Part shown: one piece after another, positions 1 to 10,045 of the stretch
Layout of the letters: the number at the start of each line of letters is the position of its first letter
Position numbering within the stretch: the stretch's first letter is position 1
Assembly (NCBI GenBank): GCA_958296165.1
Contig: OY282447.1
Coordinates: 4,563,154 to 4,627,153 of the forward strand
Direction of reading: 5' to 3'
Source: an uncultured Pseudomonadales bacterium
Lineage (GTDB): Bacteria; Pseudomonadota; Gammaproteobacteria; Pseudomonadales; Azotimanducaceae
Length of the DNA: 64,000 nucleotides
Notes under the pieces: model-generated
Databases searched by the model: none
Told to the model about the DNA's origin: nothing
What the model saw: only the letters and a program-made list of their open reading frames with translations
Translations under genes and position numbers: made by a program

Positions 1-425
1 CCATCGGGGCGCAGACCAGCGTGCGCGACTACTTGGCCGGGGAGAAGATGACGCAGGGCTTCCTGGCGGCGTACCTAGGGGTTACCGACCACTTCCTGTT
101 CAGCACCGAGCGCGAGGTCGGCAAAGGCTTTGTGGACTTCTGCCTCGAGCCGTTCACGGCTCGGCACCCGAGGGCGCGGCACGGCTACCTGATCGAGCTC
201 AAGTACGTCAAGCGGCAGGAAGACGATGCGCAGCTGGACACGGCGATGATCGAAGCCAAATCGCAGCTTGAACGGCATCTGTCCGACGACCGCCTGCGTC
301 GGCAGCGCCCCGAAGCCGCGTACACCGGCTTGGCGGTAGCGTTCCACGGCTGGCAACTGGCGCGTTGCGAAGCCGTGCAGCCGAACGCTTCGCATTCGAT
401 CACGACGCTGCCGCAGGAGGGCTAA
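1..425 (+). CDS. C-terminal part of an AAA-ATPase-like / PD-(D/E)XK nuclease family protein (5' end outside window)
   Basis: The frame is open from the first bases of the window and ends in TAA, so only the C-terminal end (about 140 codons) is present; an internal GTG at 21 is not a likely start. The visible part has a PD-(D/E)XK nuclease-like pattern: an Asp in GFVDF followed about 20 residues later by the IELKY motif (Glu-x-Lys). This matches the C-terminal domain (DUF1703, PDDEXK_9) of the AAA-ATPase_like proteins, of which a full-length member lies at 16672-18225. It overlaps the convergent permease gene by 4 bases. These proteins are often expanded in host-associated bacteria and their function is not settled. 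Confidence 0.75.
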   Translation, partial: IGAQTSVRDYLAGEKMTQGFLAAYLGVTDHFLFSTEREVGKGFVDFCLEPFTARHPRARHGYLIELKYVKRQEDDAQLDTAMIEAKSQLERHLSDDRLRRQRPEAAYTGLAVAFHGWQLARCEAVQPNASHSITTLPQEG

Positions 426-1708
426 CGCCGTGCCCGGCCCCAGGCGCGCTTGAGCGGCGCTGCCATCGGGCGCAGATTGGCGAGCAGTTCGGCATAGCCG
501 CTCTTGCCGGCACCGGCGCGGAACCGCCAGACGATCAAGGCTAACAGGGCCACTGCGCCGCCCCACTGGAACAGCGCGATGGCGGCGGAATCCGATGCCT
601 CCAGATTGACCGCGAGCGAAACGCCGCCTAGCAGCAGCAGCGAATCGATCAAGATGCCCAACGCCACCGTCACGGCGATTACGCAGCCGATGTATACGGA
701 TGCGAAGCGAGCGCCGAACTGGCTCACGATGACGGCGATGGTGCCGGTATTGGTGGCCGGCCCTGTCATCAAGAAGATCAGCGCCGCGCCGGGGCTGAAT
801 CCCTTGGCCACCAAAGCAGCCGCAATCGGCGTGCTCGCGGAAGCGCAGATGTAGAGCGGGATGCCGACGATCACCATCACCGGATAGGCCATCCAGCGGG
901 CGTATTCGTTTGCCATCAGATCGCTCGGGATGGCGAGGTAAAGCAGGCCGCCCAAGGCCACGCCGACCAAGAGCGCGAACAGGATGTCGTCTGCCACTTC
1001 GACGAAGCCGTAGCGGAAGACATGCTTGCAGATCCTGTTGAAATCCAACGCCGTACCGATTGCCTGCGACGGCACCGTGCGACCGGCGAGCGGCGCCTGG
1101 CGGCCGAAATCGGGCTTCGCCCAAGCCAGCGCCCCAAGCCGCAAAGACCTCGCCCACGCGAAGAGCGCGTCTTTCAGTTGCGCCGGGCTTACATAGCAAT
1201 CGTCCTTGTCGTGCAGCAGCGGCTCGTGGCCGCCGTGGTCGCAGCAGTCGTCGTGGCCGCCGCAACGATCGGGCGCGTCGGTCTTCCCGGCATCTTGGCG
1301 CACCAGGCCAATGCAGAAGACGCCCGCCACTACCGCCGTGACGAAGCTGATCAACGGCCGCACCACCGCGGCAATCGGCCCGAAGAACGCATGCGTCACC
1401 AAGATGGAATCCGCACCTGTTTCCGGCGCGGTGATGAGGAACGACATGCACGACGACCGCGAAGCGCCCTTGCGGCGCATCTCGGCGACGACCGGCACTA
1501 CGGAACAGCTGCACAGCGGGATGGGTACGCCGATCGCCGCCGCGCTGGCGACGGATTGCAGGTTTTCTTTCCGCAGCCACTTGAAGATCAGCTGCGGGGA
1601 GACGAGCACATGAATGACGCCGGCCAGGAACAAGCCGAGCAGGAGCATGGGCCCAAGCAACAGAAAGGATGTCTGGAGGAAATCCAGGAAGTCCGTCAAT
1701 GGAGCCAT
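422..1708 (-). CDS. Inner-membrane permease of the ArsP/DUF318 type (SO_0444-like metal efflux permease)
   Basis: 428-residue polytopic membrane protein. Residues 1-35 and 50-75 are hydrophobic, with a PLCSCS motif (Cys66, Cys68) characteristic of the DUF318/ArsP_1 permeases. A second hydrophobic block follows and then a His/Cys/Asp-rich cytoplasmic-type loop at about 148-171 (CGGHDDCCDHGGH) that looks like a soft-metal binding site. The C-terminal half holds four or more further helices. SO_0444-type members are annotated as Cu/Zn efflux transporters; the metal here is inference. ATG start at 1708; its 3' end overlaps the convergent nuclease gene by 4 bases. Confidence 0.75.
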   Translation of the reverse strand: MAPLTDFLDFLQTSFLLLGPMLLLGLFLAGVIHVLVSPQLIFKWLRKENLQSVASAAAIGVPIPLCSCSVVPVVAEMRRKGASRSSCMSFLITAPETGADSILVTHAFFGPIAAVVRPLISFVTAVVAGVFCIGLVRQDAGKTDAPDRCGGHDDCCDHGGHEPLLHDKDDCYVSPAQLKDALFAWARSLRLGALAWAKPDFGRQAPLAGRTVPSQAIGTALDFNRICKHVFRYGFVEVADDILFALLVGVALGGLLYLAIPSDLMANEYARWMAYPVMVIVGIPLYICASASTPIAAALVAKGFSPGAALIFLMTGPATNTGTIAVIVSQFGARFASVYIGCVIAVTVALGILIDSLLLLGGVSLAVNLEASDSAAIALFQWGGAVALLALIVWRFRAGAGKSGYAELLANLRPMAAPLKRAWGRARR

Positions 1709-2368
1709 GTTCCGGTCGCGCGCTCGATGCTCCTTGTTTCGAGCCGATGGTCGCGCTCGCCTTCACGCCACGCACCGCCCACCCACAGCACACTACGAGG
1801 CCGCGCAATCGCCGTCAACCGTCACGACGGGCCGTTCGGCGCACCGCTCTGGGTGTGCTTAGCTACATCTCCTTCTCGCGCAACGACGTGGTTGCTCGTC
1901 CCGCCAATCGGGATCTCTTCGAGCCGAACGCTGACGACGTTGGTGAGTGTTGGCGTACCTGGCGAGGCGAACCTGGCGAGAAGCGTCGGATGGCGATGAG
2001 ATTCGACCGCTTGGCCTACACGGTCGCGCGAGCACCATGCCTTGCGTTGGAGCTATTGAATAGAAACAACAAGAAAGGGCCTGCAACGTACTTCGAGTGT
2101 CTCGTCGGCCACATATTCGCTCGAACAATCGGCTTGGAACCGACGCAGCAGGCGACTCTCTCCGCTCTAGCTGGCTTGGGTACGCGCCAACGTAGGCGCT
2201 TTCCAAGGAGTCGGTCAAGGGCGCGTGCTCTCTAGATTCGCCTTGGCGCAACCCAGCCACCCGGCGGCGGGTAGGCGCTTGGCCTTGCACGGCTGACCGT
2301 TCCGGCCGCTTGCATTGGAGTCTGCTGCACAACGACAATCGCTGCTGCTTGGTTGCTCGGTGTTTTGC
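1709..2368. other. 660-bp spacer with only a possible gene fragment
   Basis: Between the divergent permease and sppA starts there is no intact gene I can support. Long open frames on the minus strand here are Arg/Gln-rich and look like G+C artefacts. One short plus-strand frame (1990-2235) has plausible protein composition and is listed separately. No tRNA-like fold was seen. Confidence 0.5.
1990..2235 (+). pseudogene. Possible fragment of an unrecognised protein (81 codons)
   Basis: From an ATG at 1990 the frame reads a protein-like segment (LALELLNRNNKKGPATYFE, then CLVGHIFARTIG) before turning Arg/Ser-rich near 2190. A YFE-x-LVGHIFAR pattern resembles the N-terminal helical part of some restriction endonucleases, but I cannot assign a family. 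No good ribosome binding site was seen and the frame ends in low-quality sequence, so it is more likely a decayed remnant than a working gene. Confidence 0.25.
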
Positions 2369-4174
2369 ATGTCCGCTCGCGGCTTCTTCTCTGGCATCGG
2401 CCGTGCGTTCGCTTTCGCCCGAGTGGCGTTGGCCAACTTGATCGTGCTGCTGTTGTTCTTTGCCCTCCTGGCTGTCGTGGTCGCGCTGGCAAGCGGGCCG
2501 GAGCGCGCCGAGGTCGCCGATGGCAGCGCCCTCTTGTTGGCGCCTAACGGCACCATCGTCGAACAGACGGGCACGGTCGATCCGCTGGAGATGCTCACGG
2601 GCGGAGGTCTCGGTCAAACGGCGCTGCCGTATCTCCTGAAGGCCATCGACAAGGCAGCGCAGGACGAGCGCATCGGCGCGTTGGTGCTTGATCTATCGTC
2701 GGTCGGCGGCGTCGCGCCGGCGCAGCTCGACGTATTGGGCGATGCTTTGGCCACATTCCGAGAGAGCGGCAAGAAGATCGTTGCCAAGGCGCCCTTCTAC
2801 AGCCGCAATCAGTATTTCTTGGCGAGCTTTGCCGACGAGATCTACATGCACCCGATGGGCGAGGTATTCCTGGACGGCTACGGCACCTACGGCCTCTACT
2901 ACCAGAGCATGTTCGAAGCGCTCCACGTCAACATCCATGTCTTTCGAGTCGGAACGTACAAGGAGTTCGTGGAGCCATACACGCGCAACGATATGTCGCC
3001 GGCCGCCAAGGCCGCGAATCAGGCATTGGTAGACAGCCTGTGGCAGCGCTACGTGGCGCGGGTGGCGGCCAACCGAGACCTTGCGCCCGAAGCCGTGCTG
3101 GCCTTTGCCAACCGCTATGACGAACTGCTTGCGGCAGCGGATGGCGACACCGGCCAAGCGGCTCTCGAGCACGGTTTGGTGGACGCATTGCTCACCAAGG
3201 AGGAGGAGTCCGAGCGGCTGCGTACGCTGGCCGGCGAAGACGAAGAAGATTCCTACCAGCACGTCGCGCTCGCCGACTATCTGCTGCCGTCTACGCCACT
3301 GCCAATTGGCGATGCGGTGGGCGTGATCGTCGCCAGCGGCCTGATCACGACGGGCGACCAGCCGCGCGGCACCATCGGCGCCGACACCATGACCGAACTG
3401 CTGCGCGACGCCCGCAAGAACAACTCGATCAAGGCGGTGGTCGTGCGCGTGGACAGCGGCGGCGGCAGCGCTTTCGCATCGGAACTCATCCGCCAGGAAA
3501 TCGTGCGCGTGCAGAAGAAAGGCAAGCCCGTAGTGGTCTCCATGGGCGGCACCGCGGCATCCGGCGGCTATTGGATAGCCGCTCCCGCAGATCGAATCTG
3601 GGCTGCGCCCAACACGGTCACCGGCTCCATCGGCATCTTTGCGATCGTGCCTACGTTCGAGAATACGCTGCAGCACATCGGCATTAGCCGCGACGGCGTT
3701 GGCACCGGCCCCTTCGTCGGCGCTCTCGACCCCGTGGGCGGCATCGGCGAAGCCGCGGCCCGTGCTCTGCAAGCGAGCGTTGGGCACGGCTATCAGCAGT
3801 TCTTGGAACTCGTCGCCAAAGGCCGCGGCATGACCGTAGAGCAAGTGGACGCCATCGGCCAAGGCCGCGTGTGGACTGGCGAGGAAGCTCTCGAGCTCGG
3901 CCTAGTCGACGAACTCGGCCACCTCGAAGACGCCATCGCCGGCGCCGCGCAACTGGCCGGCATGGAGAAGTACAAGGTGCGCTACATGCAAAAGGAACTC
4001 ACGCCGCAACAGGTGATGTTGCAGAAAGTGCTCGACACCATAGGCTTCGCGTCGCAAACCACGCCGGCGAGCGCCACCGCGAGCGTGCTCGTCCGCGACC
4101 TGCGCCGGCTCGCGACGCTGAACGACCCCAAGCACATCTACGCGCTCTGCGAGACCTGCGCTGGCCTCCTGTGA
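2369..4174 (+). CDS. sppA: Signal peptide peptidase SppA, 67K type
   Basis: 601-residue inner-membrane serine protease that degrades cleaved signal peptides. The N-terminal helix (about residues 20-42, [18 protein letters not shown]) anchors it; two peptidase S49 domains follow. The catalytic dyad is visible: Lys198 in [20 protein letters not shown] and Ser398 in [10 protein letters not shown], the same spacing as Lys209/Ser409 of E. coli SppA. Length matches the 67K family. Start chosen at ATG 2369 because it begins just ahead of the membrane helix; an upstream TTG at 2315 would add a tail not seen in the family. The next gene (MBL) lies 69 bases downstream on the same strand. Confidence 0.93.
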   Translation: MSARGFFSGIGRAFAFARVALANLIVLLLFFALLAVVVALASGPERAEVADGSALLLAPNGTIVEQTGTVDPLEMLTGGGLGQTALPYLLKAIDKAAQDERIGALVLDLSSVGGVAPAQLDVLGDALATFRESGKKIVAKAPFYSRNQYFLASFADEIYMHPMGEVFLDGYGTYGLYYQSMFEALHVNIHVFRVGTYKEFVEPYTRNDMSPAAKAANQALVDSLWQRYVARVAANRDLAPEAVLAFANRYDELLAAADGDTGQAALEHGLVDALLTKEEESERLRTLAGEDEEDSYQHVALADYLLPSTPLPIGDAVGVIVASGLITTGDQPRGTIGADTMTELLRDARKNNSIKAVVVRVDSGGGSAFASELIRQEIVRVQKKGKPVVVSMGGTAASGGYWIAAPADRIWAAPNTVTGSIGIFAIVPTFENTLQHIGISRDGVGTGPFVGALDPVGGIGEAAARALQASVGHGYQQFLELVAKGRGMTVEQVDAIGQGRVWTGEEALELGLVDELGHLEDAIAGAAQLAGMEKYKVRYMQKELTPQQVMLQKVLDTIGFASQTTPASATASVLVRDLRRLATLNDPKHIYALCETCAGLL

Positions 4175-4243
4175 GCTAGCGCAGCGAGCCGAAGAGAGCT
4201 ATGGTCCTGCCGTACAGTAGCGGCAGGCCGGGGGGAGACGGAC

Positions 4244-5293
4244 TTGCGATGGATTAAGGCGTCGGTGGCGCTAGTGGCGGTCCTCGCCGTGCTCGCTGCG
4301 GCGGGATTCTGGGTCTTGACGCATACGCGCAACGGGCAGGACTGGCTGCTCGCGCGCACTATTCCCCTACTGTTCGCCAACCAACCCGTCTTGTCGTTCG
4401 ACGGCTTACGCGTGTTCGTGTGCGGCTCGGCGTCGCCGCTGGTCGCGCCCGGTCACGCGCAGTCGTGCGTGGCGGTGTTGGCCGGGCGCGACCTCTACGT
4501 CGTCGATGCTGGCGCGGGTGCCTCGCGCACGTTTCAGTTCGCCGGCGAGTCGTTGGCGCCGCTGCGGGCGATTCTGCTCACCCACTTCCACTCGGACCAC
4601 GTCACCGGCATTCCGGACATGAACCTCGCCTCCTGGGTCGGCGGCCGGGCGCAGCCGTTGACGGTGATGGGGCCCACCGGAGTCGAACAAGTCGTGGCCG
4701 GCTTCAACGAAGCGCTGGGACAGGACTACGGCTATCGGGCTGCCCACCACGGCGTCGAGTTTTTGCCGCCCGGGTTCGCGTCGATGGTGGCCCAGCCGGT
4801 TGACTTGGGCGTCGTCATCGAACAAGCCGGCTTGGTCGTCACGGCCTTTCTCGCGGATCACTCGCCGGTGGCGCCGGCATTCGGCTACCGCTTCGATTTC
4901 CGCGGCCGATCGGTGGTCGTCAGCGGCGACACCATCGTTACCGACGTGGTGCGCCGCGCCGCGCAGGACGCGGATTTGCTGCTGCACGACGCACTCTCCC
5001 TGCCCATCGTGCAGGCGTTGGAGACGGCGTTAACCAGCGCTGGGCGGTCGCGCCCGGCCAAGATCATGGCCGACATCCCGAGCTACCATGCGCACGCCGC
5101 CGAGCTTGGGGCGTTGGCCGAGAGCGCCGGCGTGCGCCAACTGGCCCTCTACCACCTCGTACCGGTGCCACGCAATTATCTGATGCGGCAGGTGTTCCTG
5201 CGCGACCTGCCGGCCGATACCGTGCTGGCGGCCGATGGCATGGTGTTCGAGTTGCCCGCCGACAGCACCGCCATCGTCATCCACGAACCTTAG
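4244..5293 (+). CDS. Membrane-anchored metallo-beta-lactamase-fold hydrolase
   Basis: 349 residues. A hydrophobic N-terminal segment (residues 7-25) is a signal or membrane anchor, placing the enzyme in the periplasm. The metal site motif HFHSDH is at residues 114-119 and a later SGDT (about 227) supplies the bridging Asp; arrangement resembles tRNase Z/arylsulfatase-like MBL hydrolases. Substrate unknown. The start is TTG at 4244, supported by a GGGGGAG ribosome-binding stretch at 4231-4237; no ATG gives the anchor. Followed closely by the haloalkane dehalogenase (11-bp gap), so probably cotranscribed. Confidence 0.82.
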   Translation: MRWIKASVALVAVLAVLAAAGFWVLTHTRNGQDWLLARTIPLLFANQPVLSFDGLRVFVCGSASPLVAPGHAQSCVAVLAGRDLYVVDAGAGASRTFQFAGESLAPLRAILLTHFHSDHVTGIPDMNLASWVGGRAQPLTVMGPTGVEQVVAGFNEALGQDYGYRAAHHGVEFLPPGFASMVAQPVDLGVVIEQAGLVVTAFLADHSPVAPAFGYRFDFRGRSVVVSGDTIVTDVVRRAAQDADLLLHDALSLPIVQALETALTSAGRSRPAKIMADIPSYHAHAAELGALAESAGVRQLALYHLVPVPRNYLMRQVFLRDLPADTVLAADGMVFELPADSTAIVIHEP

Positions 5294-5304
5294 AGTCCAA
5301 TTGC

Positions 5305-6330
5305 ATGAACGATGCTCTTCGCACGCCCGATGATCGCTTCGCGGACCTGACGGGCTATGCCTTCGCGCCCCGCTATGTTGAGTTGCCCGACCCCGACCGC
5401 GCCAGCAAGACGTTGCGGATGCACTACGTCGACGAAGGCCCGGCGCAAGCGGCGCCCATTCTCTGCTTGCACGGACAGCCCACGTGGTCGTATCTGTACC
5501 GACACATGATCCCGTTGTTCACCGCCGCGGGGCACCGCGTGGTCGCGCCGGACTTCATCGGCTTTGGCCGCTCGGACAAGCCGCCGCGCGCCGACGACTA
5601 CACGTACGCTCGCCACGTTGACTGGCTGAAGGCATTTCGCAACGCGACGGATCTGACAAACATCACATTGGTTTGCCAAGATTGGGGCGGCTTGATCGGG
5701 CTGCGGGCAGCCGCGGAAGAACCTCAGCGCTTCGCCCGCATCGTTGCGGCGAATACCGCGCTACCGGACGCACATGGCGTCAGCGACGCGGACGCGGGCC
5801 GCGTCAGCGCGGCGATGCGCGACTACTACGCGACGCTGCCGGTTCACCAAAGCGCGCCGGCAATGGGCATGGCCATGCGCGGCGACCAATCGGGCATGGG
5901 ATTCCTGCACTGGGTGAAGTTCTGTGCCGAGACGCCGGTTTTCAAGGTGAGCGACGTAGTGCGCGTCAGCGGCGGCCGGCTGGGCGACGCCGAGGCTGCC
6001 GCCTACGACGCGCCTTTCCCGGACGATAGCTACATGGCCGGCGCGCGCCGGTTTCCAAGCCTAGTGCCGATTATGCCGGACAATCCCGCGATCCCCGCCA
6101 ACCGCGCCGCTTGGCGGACGCTCGAGCAATGGCACAAGCCCTTCCTCACCGCGTTCAGCGACGGCGACCCAGTCACCGCCGGCGCACATGTGCGGTTCCA
6201 GCAGTCGGTGCCCGGCGCCAAACGCCAGGAACACGTCACCATCGCCGGCGCCGGCCACTTTCTACAAGAAGAAAAGCCAGTAGAACTCGCCAACGCCGTC
6301 TTACGTTTCATCGTAGACAACCCGCTCTAG
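5305..6330 (+). CDS. Haloalkane dehalogenase (alpha/beta hydrolase)
   Basis: 341 residues, cytoplasmic. Converts haloalkanes to alcohol plus halide. Family landmarks: HGQPTWSYLYR at 56-66 (oxyanion hole; Trp61), nucleophile Asp126 in CQDWGG with the halide-stabilising Trp127, and the catalytic His in GAGHFLQEE near residue 315. The HG-x-PTW form and adjacent Trp match the HLD-I (DhlA-like) branch more than HLD-II; in that branch position 58 is usually Glu, here Gln. Starts at ATG 5305, 11 bp after the MBL gene. True halide substrate is not readable from sequence; epoxide hydrolase-like function is less likely because of the Asp-Trp pair. Confidence 0.85.
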   Translation: MNDALRTPDDRFADLTGYAFAPRYVELPDPDRASKTLRMHYVDEGPAQAAPILCLHGQPTWSYLYRHMIPLFTAAGHRVVAPDFIGFGRSDKPPRADDYTYARHVDWLKAFRNATDLTNITLVCQDWGGLIGLRAAAEEPQRFARIVAANTALPDAHGVSDADAGRVSAAMRDYYATLPVHQSAPAMGMAMRGDQSGMGFLHWVKFCAETPVFKVSDVVRVSGGRLGDAEAAAYDAPFPDDSYMAGARRFPSLVPIMPDNPAIPANRAAWRTLEQWHKPFLTAFSDGDPVTAGAHVRFQQSVPGAKRQEHVTIAGAGHFLQEEKPVELANAVLRFIVDNPL

Positions 6331-6345
6331 AGCGGCGGCGAGCCG

Positions 6346-7740
6346 ATGGCCAAGCGCTCGCGGGATTCAGGAGGGCTGGCAGCCAACCCTCCTGCCCTAT
6401 TGCGCTGGGCCACCTCGAAGGCGCTCAACCGCATCACGAACCCGCACCATGTGCAGCGTCGACGGGCCAAGGTGGAACGCCAGCGCCAGCGGGCTGGCGA
6501 ACCCCACGTGGTCGAGTATTTCCATCAGGTAGACGACGGCTACAGCCACTTGGCGGCGCAGCTGCTAACGCCGCTGCTCGATGCCTACGACGTTGAGCTC
6601 GTCTGCCACCTGGTGCCGGCACAGGCGGGACCGAATGCGCCGGAACCGGACCTGCTGGCGCGGCTGTCTCGTTACGACGCCGGCAAGATTGCGCCCCACT
6701 ACGCCCTGACGTTCCCCGAAGCAGCGGCACCGCAGCCGGCGTTGACGCAAACGGCGCAGCGCGTGCTCGCCGGCGCCCCGGATGCCAGAGCGTTCGCGCG
6801 TGCCGCGCCGCTTGCGGGACAAGCGATTTGGTCCGGTGCAGAGGATGCATTGCGTACCTTGGCCAACGGCCACACGCCAGCAGACGCCACAAGCACAGAC
6901 CGGGCGATCGCGGCGGGCGCGGCCCGGCGCAGCAGCCTCGGCCACTACTCCGGAGCGATGTTCTACTACGGCAAGGAATGGTACTGGGGAGTGGACCGGC
7001 TGCACCATCTGGAGCGCCGGCTGGCCGACCTCGGTGCCCGCAAGCCAGGTGCCGAATGGCTGGCGCCACGGCCCGACGTCGAGACCGGGCCACTGCAGGA
7101 CGACGGTTCGCTGACGTTGGAGATATACGCTTCCATACGCAGCCCCTACACCGCGATGGTTTTCGATGTGGCTCTCGACCTCGCCCGCCGCACCGGCGTG
7201 CGAGCTGTGGTTCGTCCCGTATTGCCGATGGTGATGCGCGGCGTGCCGGCGACGCGAGCCAAGGGCGTGTACATATTCACCGATGCGGCCCGCGAAGCAG
7301 CCGCGCACGGTGTTGAATGGGGCAACTTCTACGACCCCATAGGCGAACCGGCGTTGCGCTGCTATGCACTCTACCCTTGGGCCGTTCGGCAGGGCCGCGG
7401 CGTTGCCCTGCTGAGCGCCTTCCTGCGCGCCGCGTTCATGGAAGGCGTCAACACCAACACGGCAGCGGGCCTGCGCCATGTAGTGGAACAGGCCGGCCTC
7501 GATTGGCCCGAAGCGCGCTCCCGGCTCGACCGTTCGACACCCTCGAACACGCCAGAGGAAATAGAAGCCAATCGCTTGGCCATGTACGAACTCGGTCTAT
7601 GGGGCGTGCCCAGCTTTCGGCTTGTGGACGCGAGTGGGGAAACCACCTTGGCAGTGTGGGGCCAAGACCGCCTGTGGCTGGTGAGCCGCGAAATCCAGCG
7701 TCTGCTGCGGTTGCGGCGTTTGGGTGCAGCAGCGCCCTAG
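6346..7740 (+). CDS. Tandem DsbA-fold (HCCA isomerase/GST-kappa-like) protein
   Basis: 464 residues with two thioredoxin-fold halves: the first begins near residue 52 (VVEYFHQVDDGYSHLAAQLL) and the second near 260 (LTLEIYASIRSPYTAMVFDVAL). The second carries the S/P-Y pattern of 2-hydroxychromene-2-carboxylate isomerase relatives, and its end (GVPSFRLVD ... VWGQDRLWLV) is the typical C-terminal strand and helix. There is no CxxC, so it is not a disulphide oxidase; a glutathione-dependent isomerase or dehalogenation helper is possible given the neighbouring dehalogenase. Starts 15 bp after that gene; its stop overlaps the next, convergent gene by 4 bases. Confidence 0.7.
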   Translation: MAKRSRDSGGLAANPPALLRWATSKALNRITNPHHVQRRRAKVERQRQRAGEPHVVEYFHQVDDGYSHLAAQLLTPLLDAYDVELVCHLVPAQAGPNAPEPDLLARLSRYDAGKIAPHYALTFPEAAAPQPALTQTAQRVLAGAPDARAFARAAPLAGQAIWSGAEDALRTLANGHTPADATSTDRAIAAGAARRSSLGHYSGAMFYYGKEWYWGVDRLHHLERRLADLGARKPGAEWLAPRPDVETGPLQDDGSLTLEIYASIRSPYTAMVFDVALDLARRTGVRAVVRPVLPMVMRGVPATRAKGVYIFTDAAREAAAHGVEWGNFYDPIGEPALRCYALYPWAVRQGRGVALLSAFLRAAFMEGVNTNTAAGLRHVVEQAGLDWPEARSRLDRSTPSNTPEEIEANRLAMYELGLWGVPSFRLVDASGETTLAVWGQDRLWLVSREIQRLLRLRRLGAAAP

Positions 7741-8369
7741 CGCCGCAACAGGAATCGATCGATCAACGAGACGATGGCGAGCAGCGCCAGCAAGAGCAGC
7801 AGACGCGCATCGCTCAAATAGAAGCGTGGTTGCACCGGAAAGGCGATAGTTTTATCGAGCGCAGCCACCTTGAATACGTGCTGGTCCGCAAACTCCGGCG
7901 CCATGCTGATCTCGAGGATGTCGCGGCGGCTGCGATAGCGCATGACGGCCGCATCCGTCCAGCGCTCGGCGTGATCGACGCCATCCATGCCGGCGAGATC
8001 CATCGCGGAAAAGATCGCCTCGCCGGCGAACGTTGGATGGCTCGCCCGCTTTGCCAGCGCCGGGTACATGTGCGCCATGTAGCGGGCCAGCAAATCAGCG
8101 GCGGTCTCGTTCGCTGGCACATGCGCTGGTACGACGGGTTCACGGGCAACATCGAGCACGTTCACCATCAGGAATTGATCGCCGTCGTCCTCCTCCATGA
8201 AGCGCCGCATGTAGGCGATGCGCTCCGGCGGCGTGCCACGCTCCCGCATGATCTGCGTGAACTGTTCGATCTCGGCATCGGTCAGCGCTCCGCCGGTATT
8301 GGTGTACCACCAGCAAAACACCGCATAGATTGCGCCAGTCACCAACCAAAGCCACACGCTGCGGGTCAT
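7737..8369 (-). CDS. Hypothetical membrane protein with N- and C-terminal helices
   Basis: 210 residues, not recognised. A helix at residues 4-21 (VWLWLVTGAIYAVFCWW) and one at 188-204 flank a soluble region of about 165 residues that should sit on one side of the membrane. No catalytic motif visible. Its start lies only 14 bp from the start of the divergent sulfatase, which suggests a shared promoter region and linked expression, and the 3' end overlaps the DsbA-fold gene by 4 bases. Confidence 0.6.
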   Translation of the reverse strand: MTRSVWLWLVTGAIYAVFCWWYTNTGGALTDAEIEQFTQIMRERGTPPERIAYMRRFMEEDDGDQFLMVNVLDVAREPVVPAHVPANETAADLLARYMAHMYPALAKRASHPTFAGEAIFSAMDLAGMDGVDHAERWTDAAVMRYRSRRDILEISMAPEFADQHVFKVAALDKTIAFPVQPRFYLSDARLLLLLALLAIVSLIDRFLLRR

Positions 8370-8383
8370 AGCAGATCGGCATC

Positions 8384-10039
8384 GTGCTTGGAGTATTGGC
8401 GTTGCTAGGCATCGTCGGCTACCGGTATCGCTTGGAGCTGTTGATGGCCGCCGCCCCCATTGCCAGCAATCTCACCGACCCCATCGCGGCGCACAGGCCG
8501 GTGGCTTGGGCGCAAGGGCCAACGGAACCGCCTGCGCCACCCGACGCAAGGCCGCCCAATATCGTGCTCATCTTGGCGGACGACCTCGGCTACAACGACA
8601 TCTCGCTGCACAACGGCCAAACCATGCCGGACGGCACGCCAACTACGCCCAACATCGATTCGATCGCTCGCAATGGCGTTGCCTTCGCCAATGGCTATGC
8701 CGCCAACGCCGTGTGCGCGCCATCGCGCGCGGCGATCATGACCGGGCGCTACTCGACTCGGTTCGGCTTCGAGTACACGCCGTTCTACCGCATCGGCGTG
8801 ACCATCTTCGACTGGATGCAAGAGCGCGACCCAAGCCCCCTGCCCACCTTGATCCATCACGACCGCAGCGATGCCGTGCCGGAGATGCGCGCCCAAGGCA
8901 TGCCCGCATCCGAGGTCACACTGGCCGAAGTGCTCAAGGCCGCGGACTATCAAACCGCGCACATCGGCAAGTGGCACCTTGGCGGCGAAGGCGACATGCG
9001 CGCCGCACGCCAGGGCTTCGACGACAGCTTGAACATGTCGAGCGGACTCTATCTGCCAACCGCGTCAGACGACGTCGTCAACGCCACGCTGGACTTCAGC
9101 TCCATCGACAAGATGGTGTGGACTTCCATGCGCTATGCCGCCGACTTCAACGGCAGCGAGAAGTTCGAGCCAAGCGGCTACTTGACGGACTACTACACCG
9201 ACCAGGCGATAGAGGTGATTGCCGCCAATCGGAATCGCCCTTTCTTCCTCTATCTCGCTCATTGGGCCCCGCACACTCCGCTGCAGGCGAGCCGTGCGGA
9301 CTTCGAGGCGATGGCGCACATAGAAGACCACGCGGCGCGCGTTTACGCCGCCATGATCCATGCCCTCGACCGCAGCGTCGGGCGCGTCTTGGCCTCGTTG
9401 CGGGAGCAGGGCCTGGAGCAGAACACGTTGGTGATCTTCACCAGCGACAACGGCGGCGCCGGCTACCTCGGCCTGCCGGACGTCAACCAACCCTATCGCG
9501 GCTGGAAGCTGACGCTGTTCGAGGGTGGCATCCACGTGCCGTTTTTCATGCAGTGGCCAGCGCAGATCGCCGCCAGCACGACCTTCCCCCACCCCGTCGC
9601 ACACCTGGATGTCTTTGCGACGGCCGCGGCGGCCGCTGGTGCGGGCCTACCCGACGATCGCGTGATCGACGGCGTGAACCTGCTGCCTCATCTGGCGGAC
9701 GCGACGCTGCCCGCGCCCCATGAGACGTTGTTCTGGCGCGAAGGCCATCACCAAGCGGTGCGGTATGGCGACTGGAAGCTGATCGTCTCCAATCAAAGCC
9801 CGGATGCAGAACAGCGAACCAAGAGCTGGCTCTTCAACCTTGCGGACGATCCGACCGAGCGTCACAACGTGGCGCAACATCCGGCCCAGGTGGCGACGCT
9901 GCAAGCACTGCTCGATGCTCACAACGCCGAGCAGGCAACACCGCTGTGGCCAAGCCTCATCGACGGGCCGCAGCTCATCGACAAGACGGTGGCAGAACCA
10001 TACGTGGCGGGCGACGAGTACATCTACTGGCCCAACTAG
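8384..10039 (+). CDS. Arylsulfatase-type sulfatase
   Basis: 551 residues. N-terminal hydrophobic segment (residues 2-13 and 17-30) for export or anchoring. Metal site start NIVLILADDLGYND (59-72), and the formylglycine motif C111-A-P-S-R, which needs activation by a formylglycine-generating enzyme, are intact. Later FTSDNGG and GDWKLI are standard sulfatase signatures. It hydrolyses sulfate esters in the periplasm; substrate unknown. GTG start at 8384: an in-frame TAG at 8369-8371 rules out a longer form; ATG at 8444 would remove part of the hydrophobic segment. Confidence 0.88.
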   Translation: MLGVLALLGIVGYRYRLELLMAAAPIASNLTDPIAAHRPVAWAQGPTEPPAPPDARPPNIVLILADDLGYNDISLHNGQTMPDGTPTTPNIDSIARNGVAFANGYAANAVCAPSRAAIMTGRYSTRFGFEYTPFYRIGVTIFDWMQERDPSPLPTLIHHDRSDAVPEMRAQGMPASEVTLAEVLKAADYQTAHIGKWHLGGEGDMRAARQGFDDSLNMSSGLYLPTASDDVVNATLDFSSIDKMVWTSMRYAADFNGSEKFEPSGYLTDYYTDQAIEVIAANRNRPFFLYLAHWAPHTPLQASRADFEAMAHIEDHAARVYAAMIHALDRSVGRVLASLREQGLEQNTLVIFTSDNGGAGYLGLPDVNQPYRGWKLTLFEGGIHVPFFMQWPAQIAASTTFPHPVAHLDVFATAAAAAGAGLPDDRVIDGVNLLPHLADATLPAPHETLFWREGHHQAVRYGDWKLIVSNQSPDAEQRTKSWLFNLADDPTERHNVAQHPAQVATLQALLDAHNAEQATPLWPSLIDGPQLIDKTVAEPYVAGDEYIYWPN

Positions 10040-10045
10040 CCGGCG

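Noticed and set aside
75-1808. 577-codon open frame on the minus strand
   Set aside because: Arg/Gly-rich shadow of the metal permease and the nuclease fragment; the permease frame has clear membrane helices and motifs.
1859-2617. 252-codon minus-strand frame over the sppA start
   Set aside because: Gln/Arg/Ser-rich composition, no motif, overlaps the sppA anchor region.
2693-3862. 389-codon frame antisense to sppA
   Set aside because: Antisense of a well-supported serine protease; no recognisable domain.
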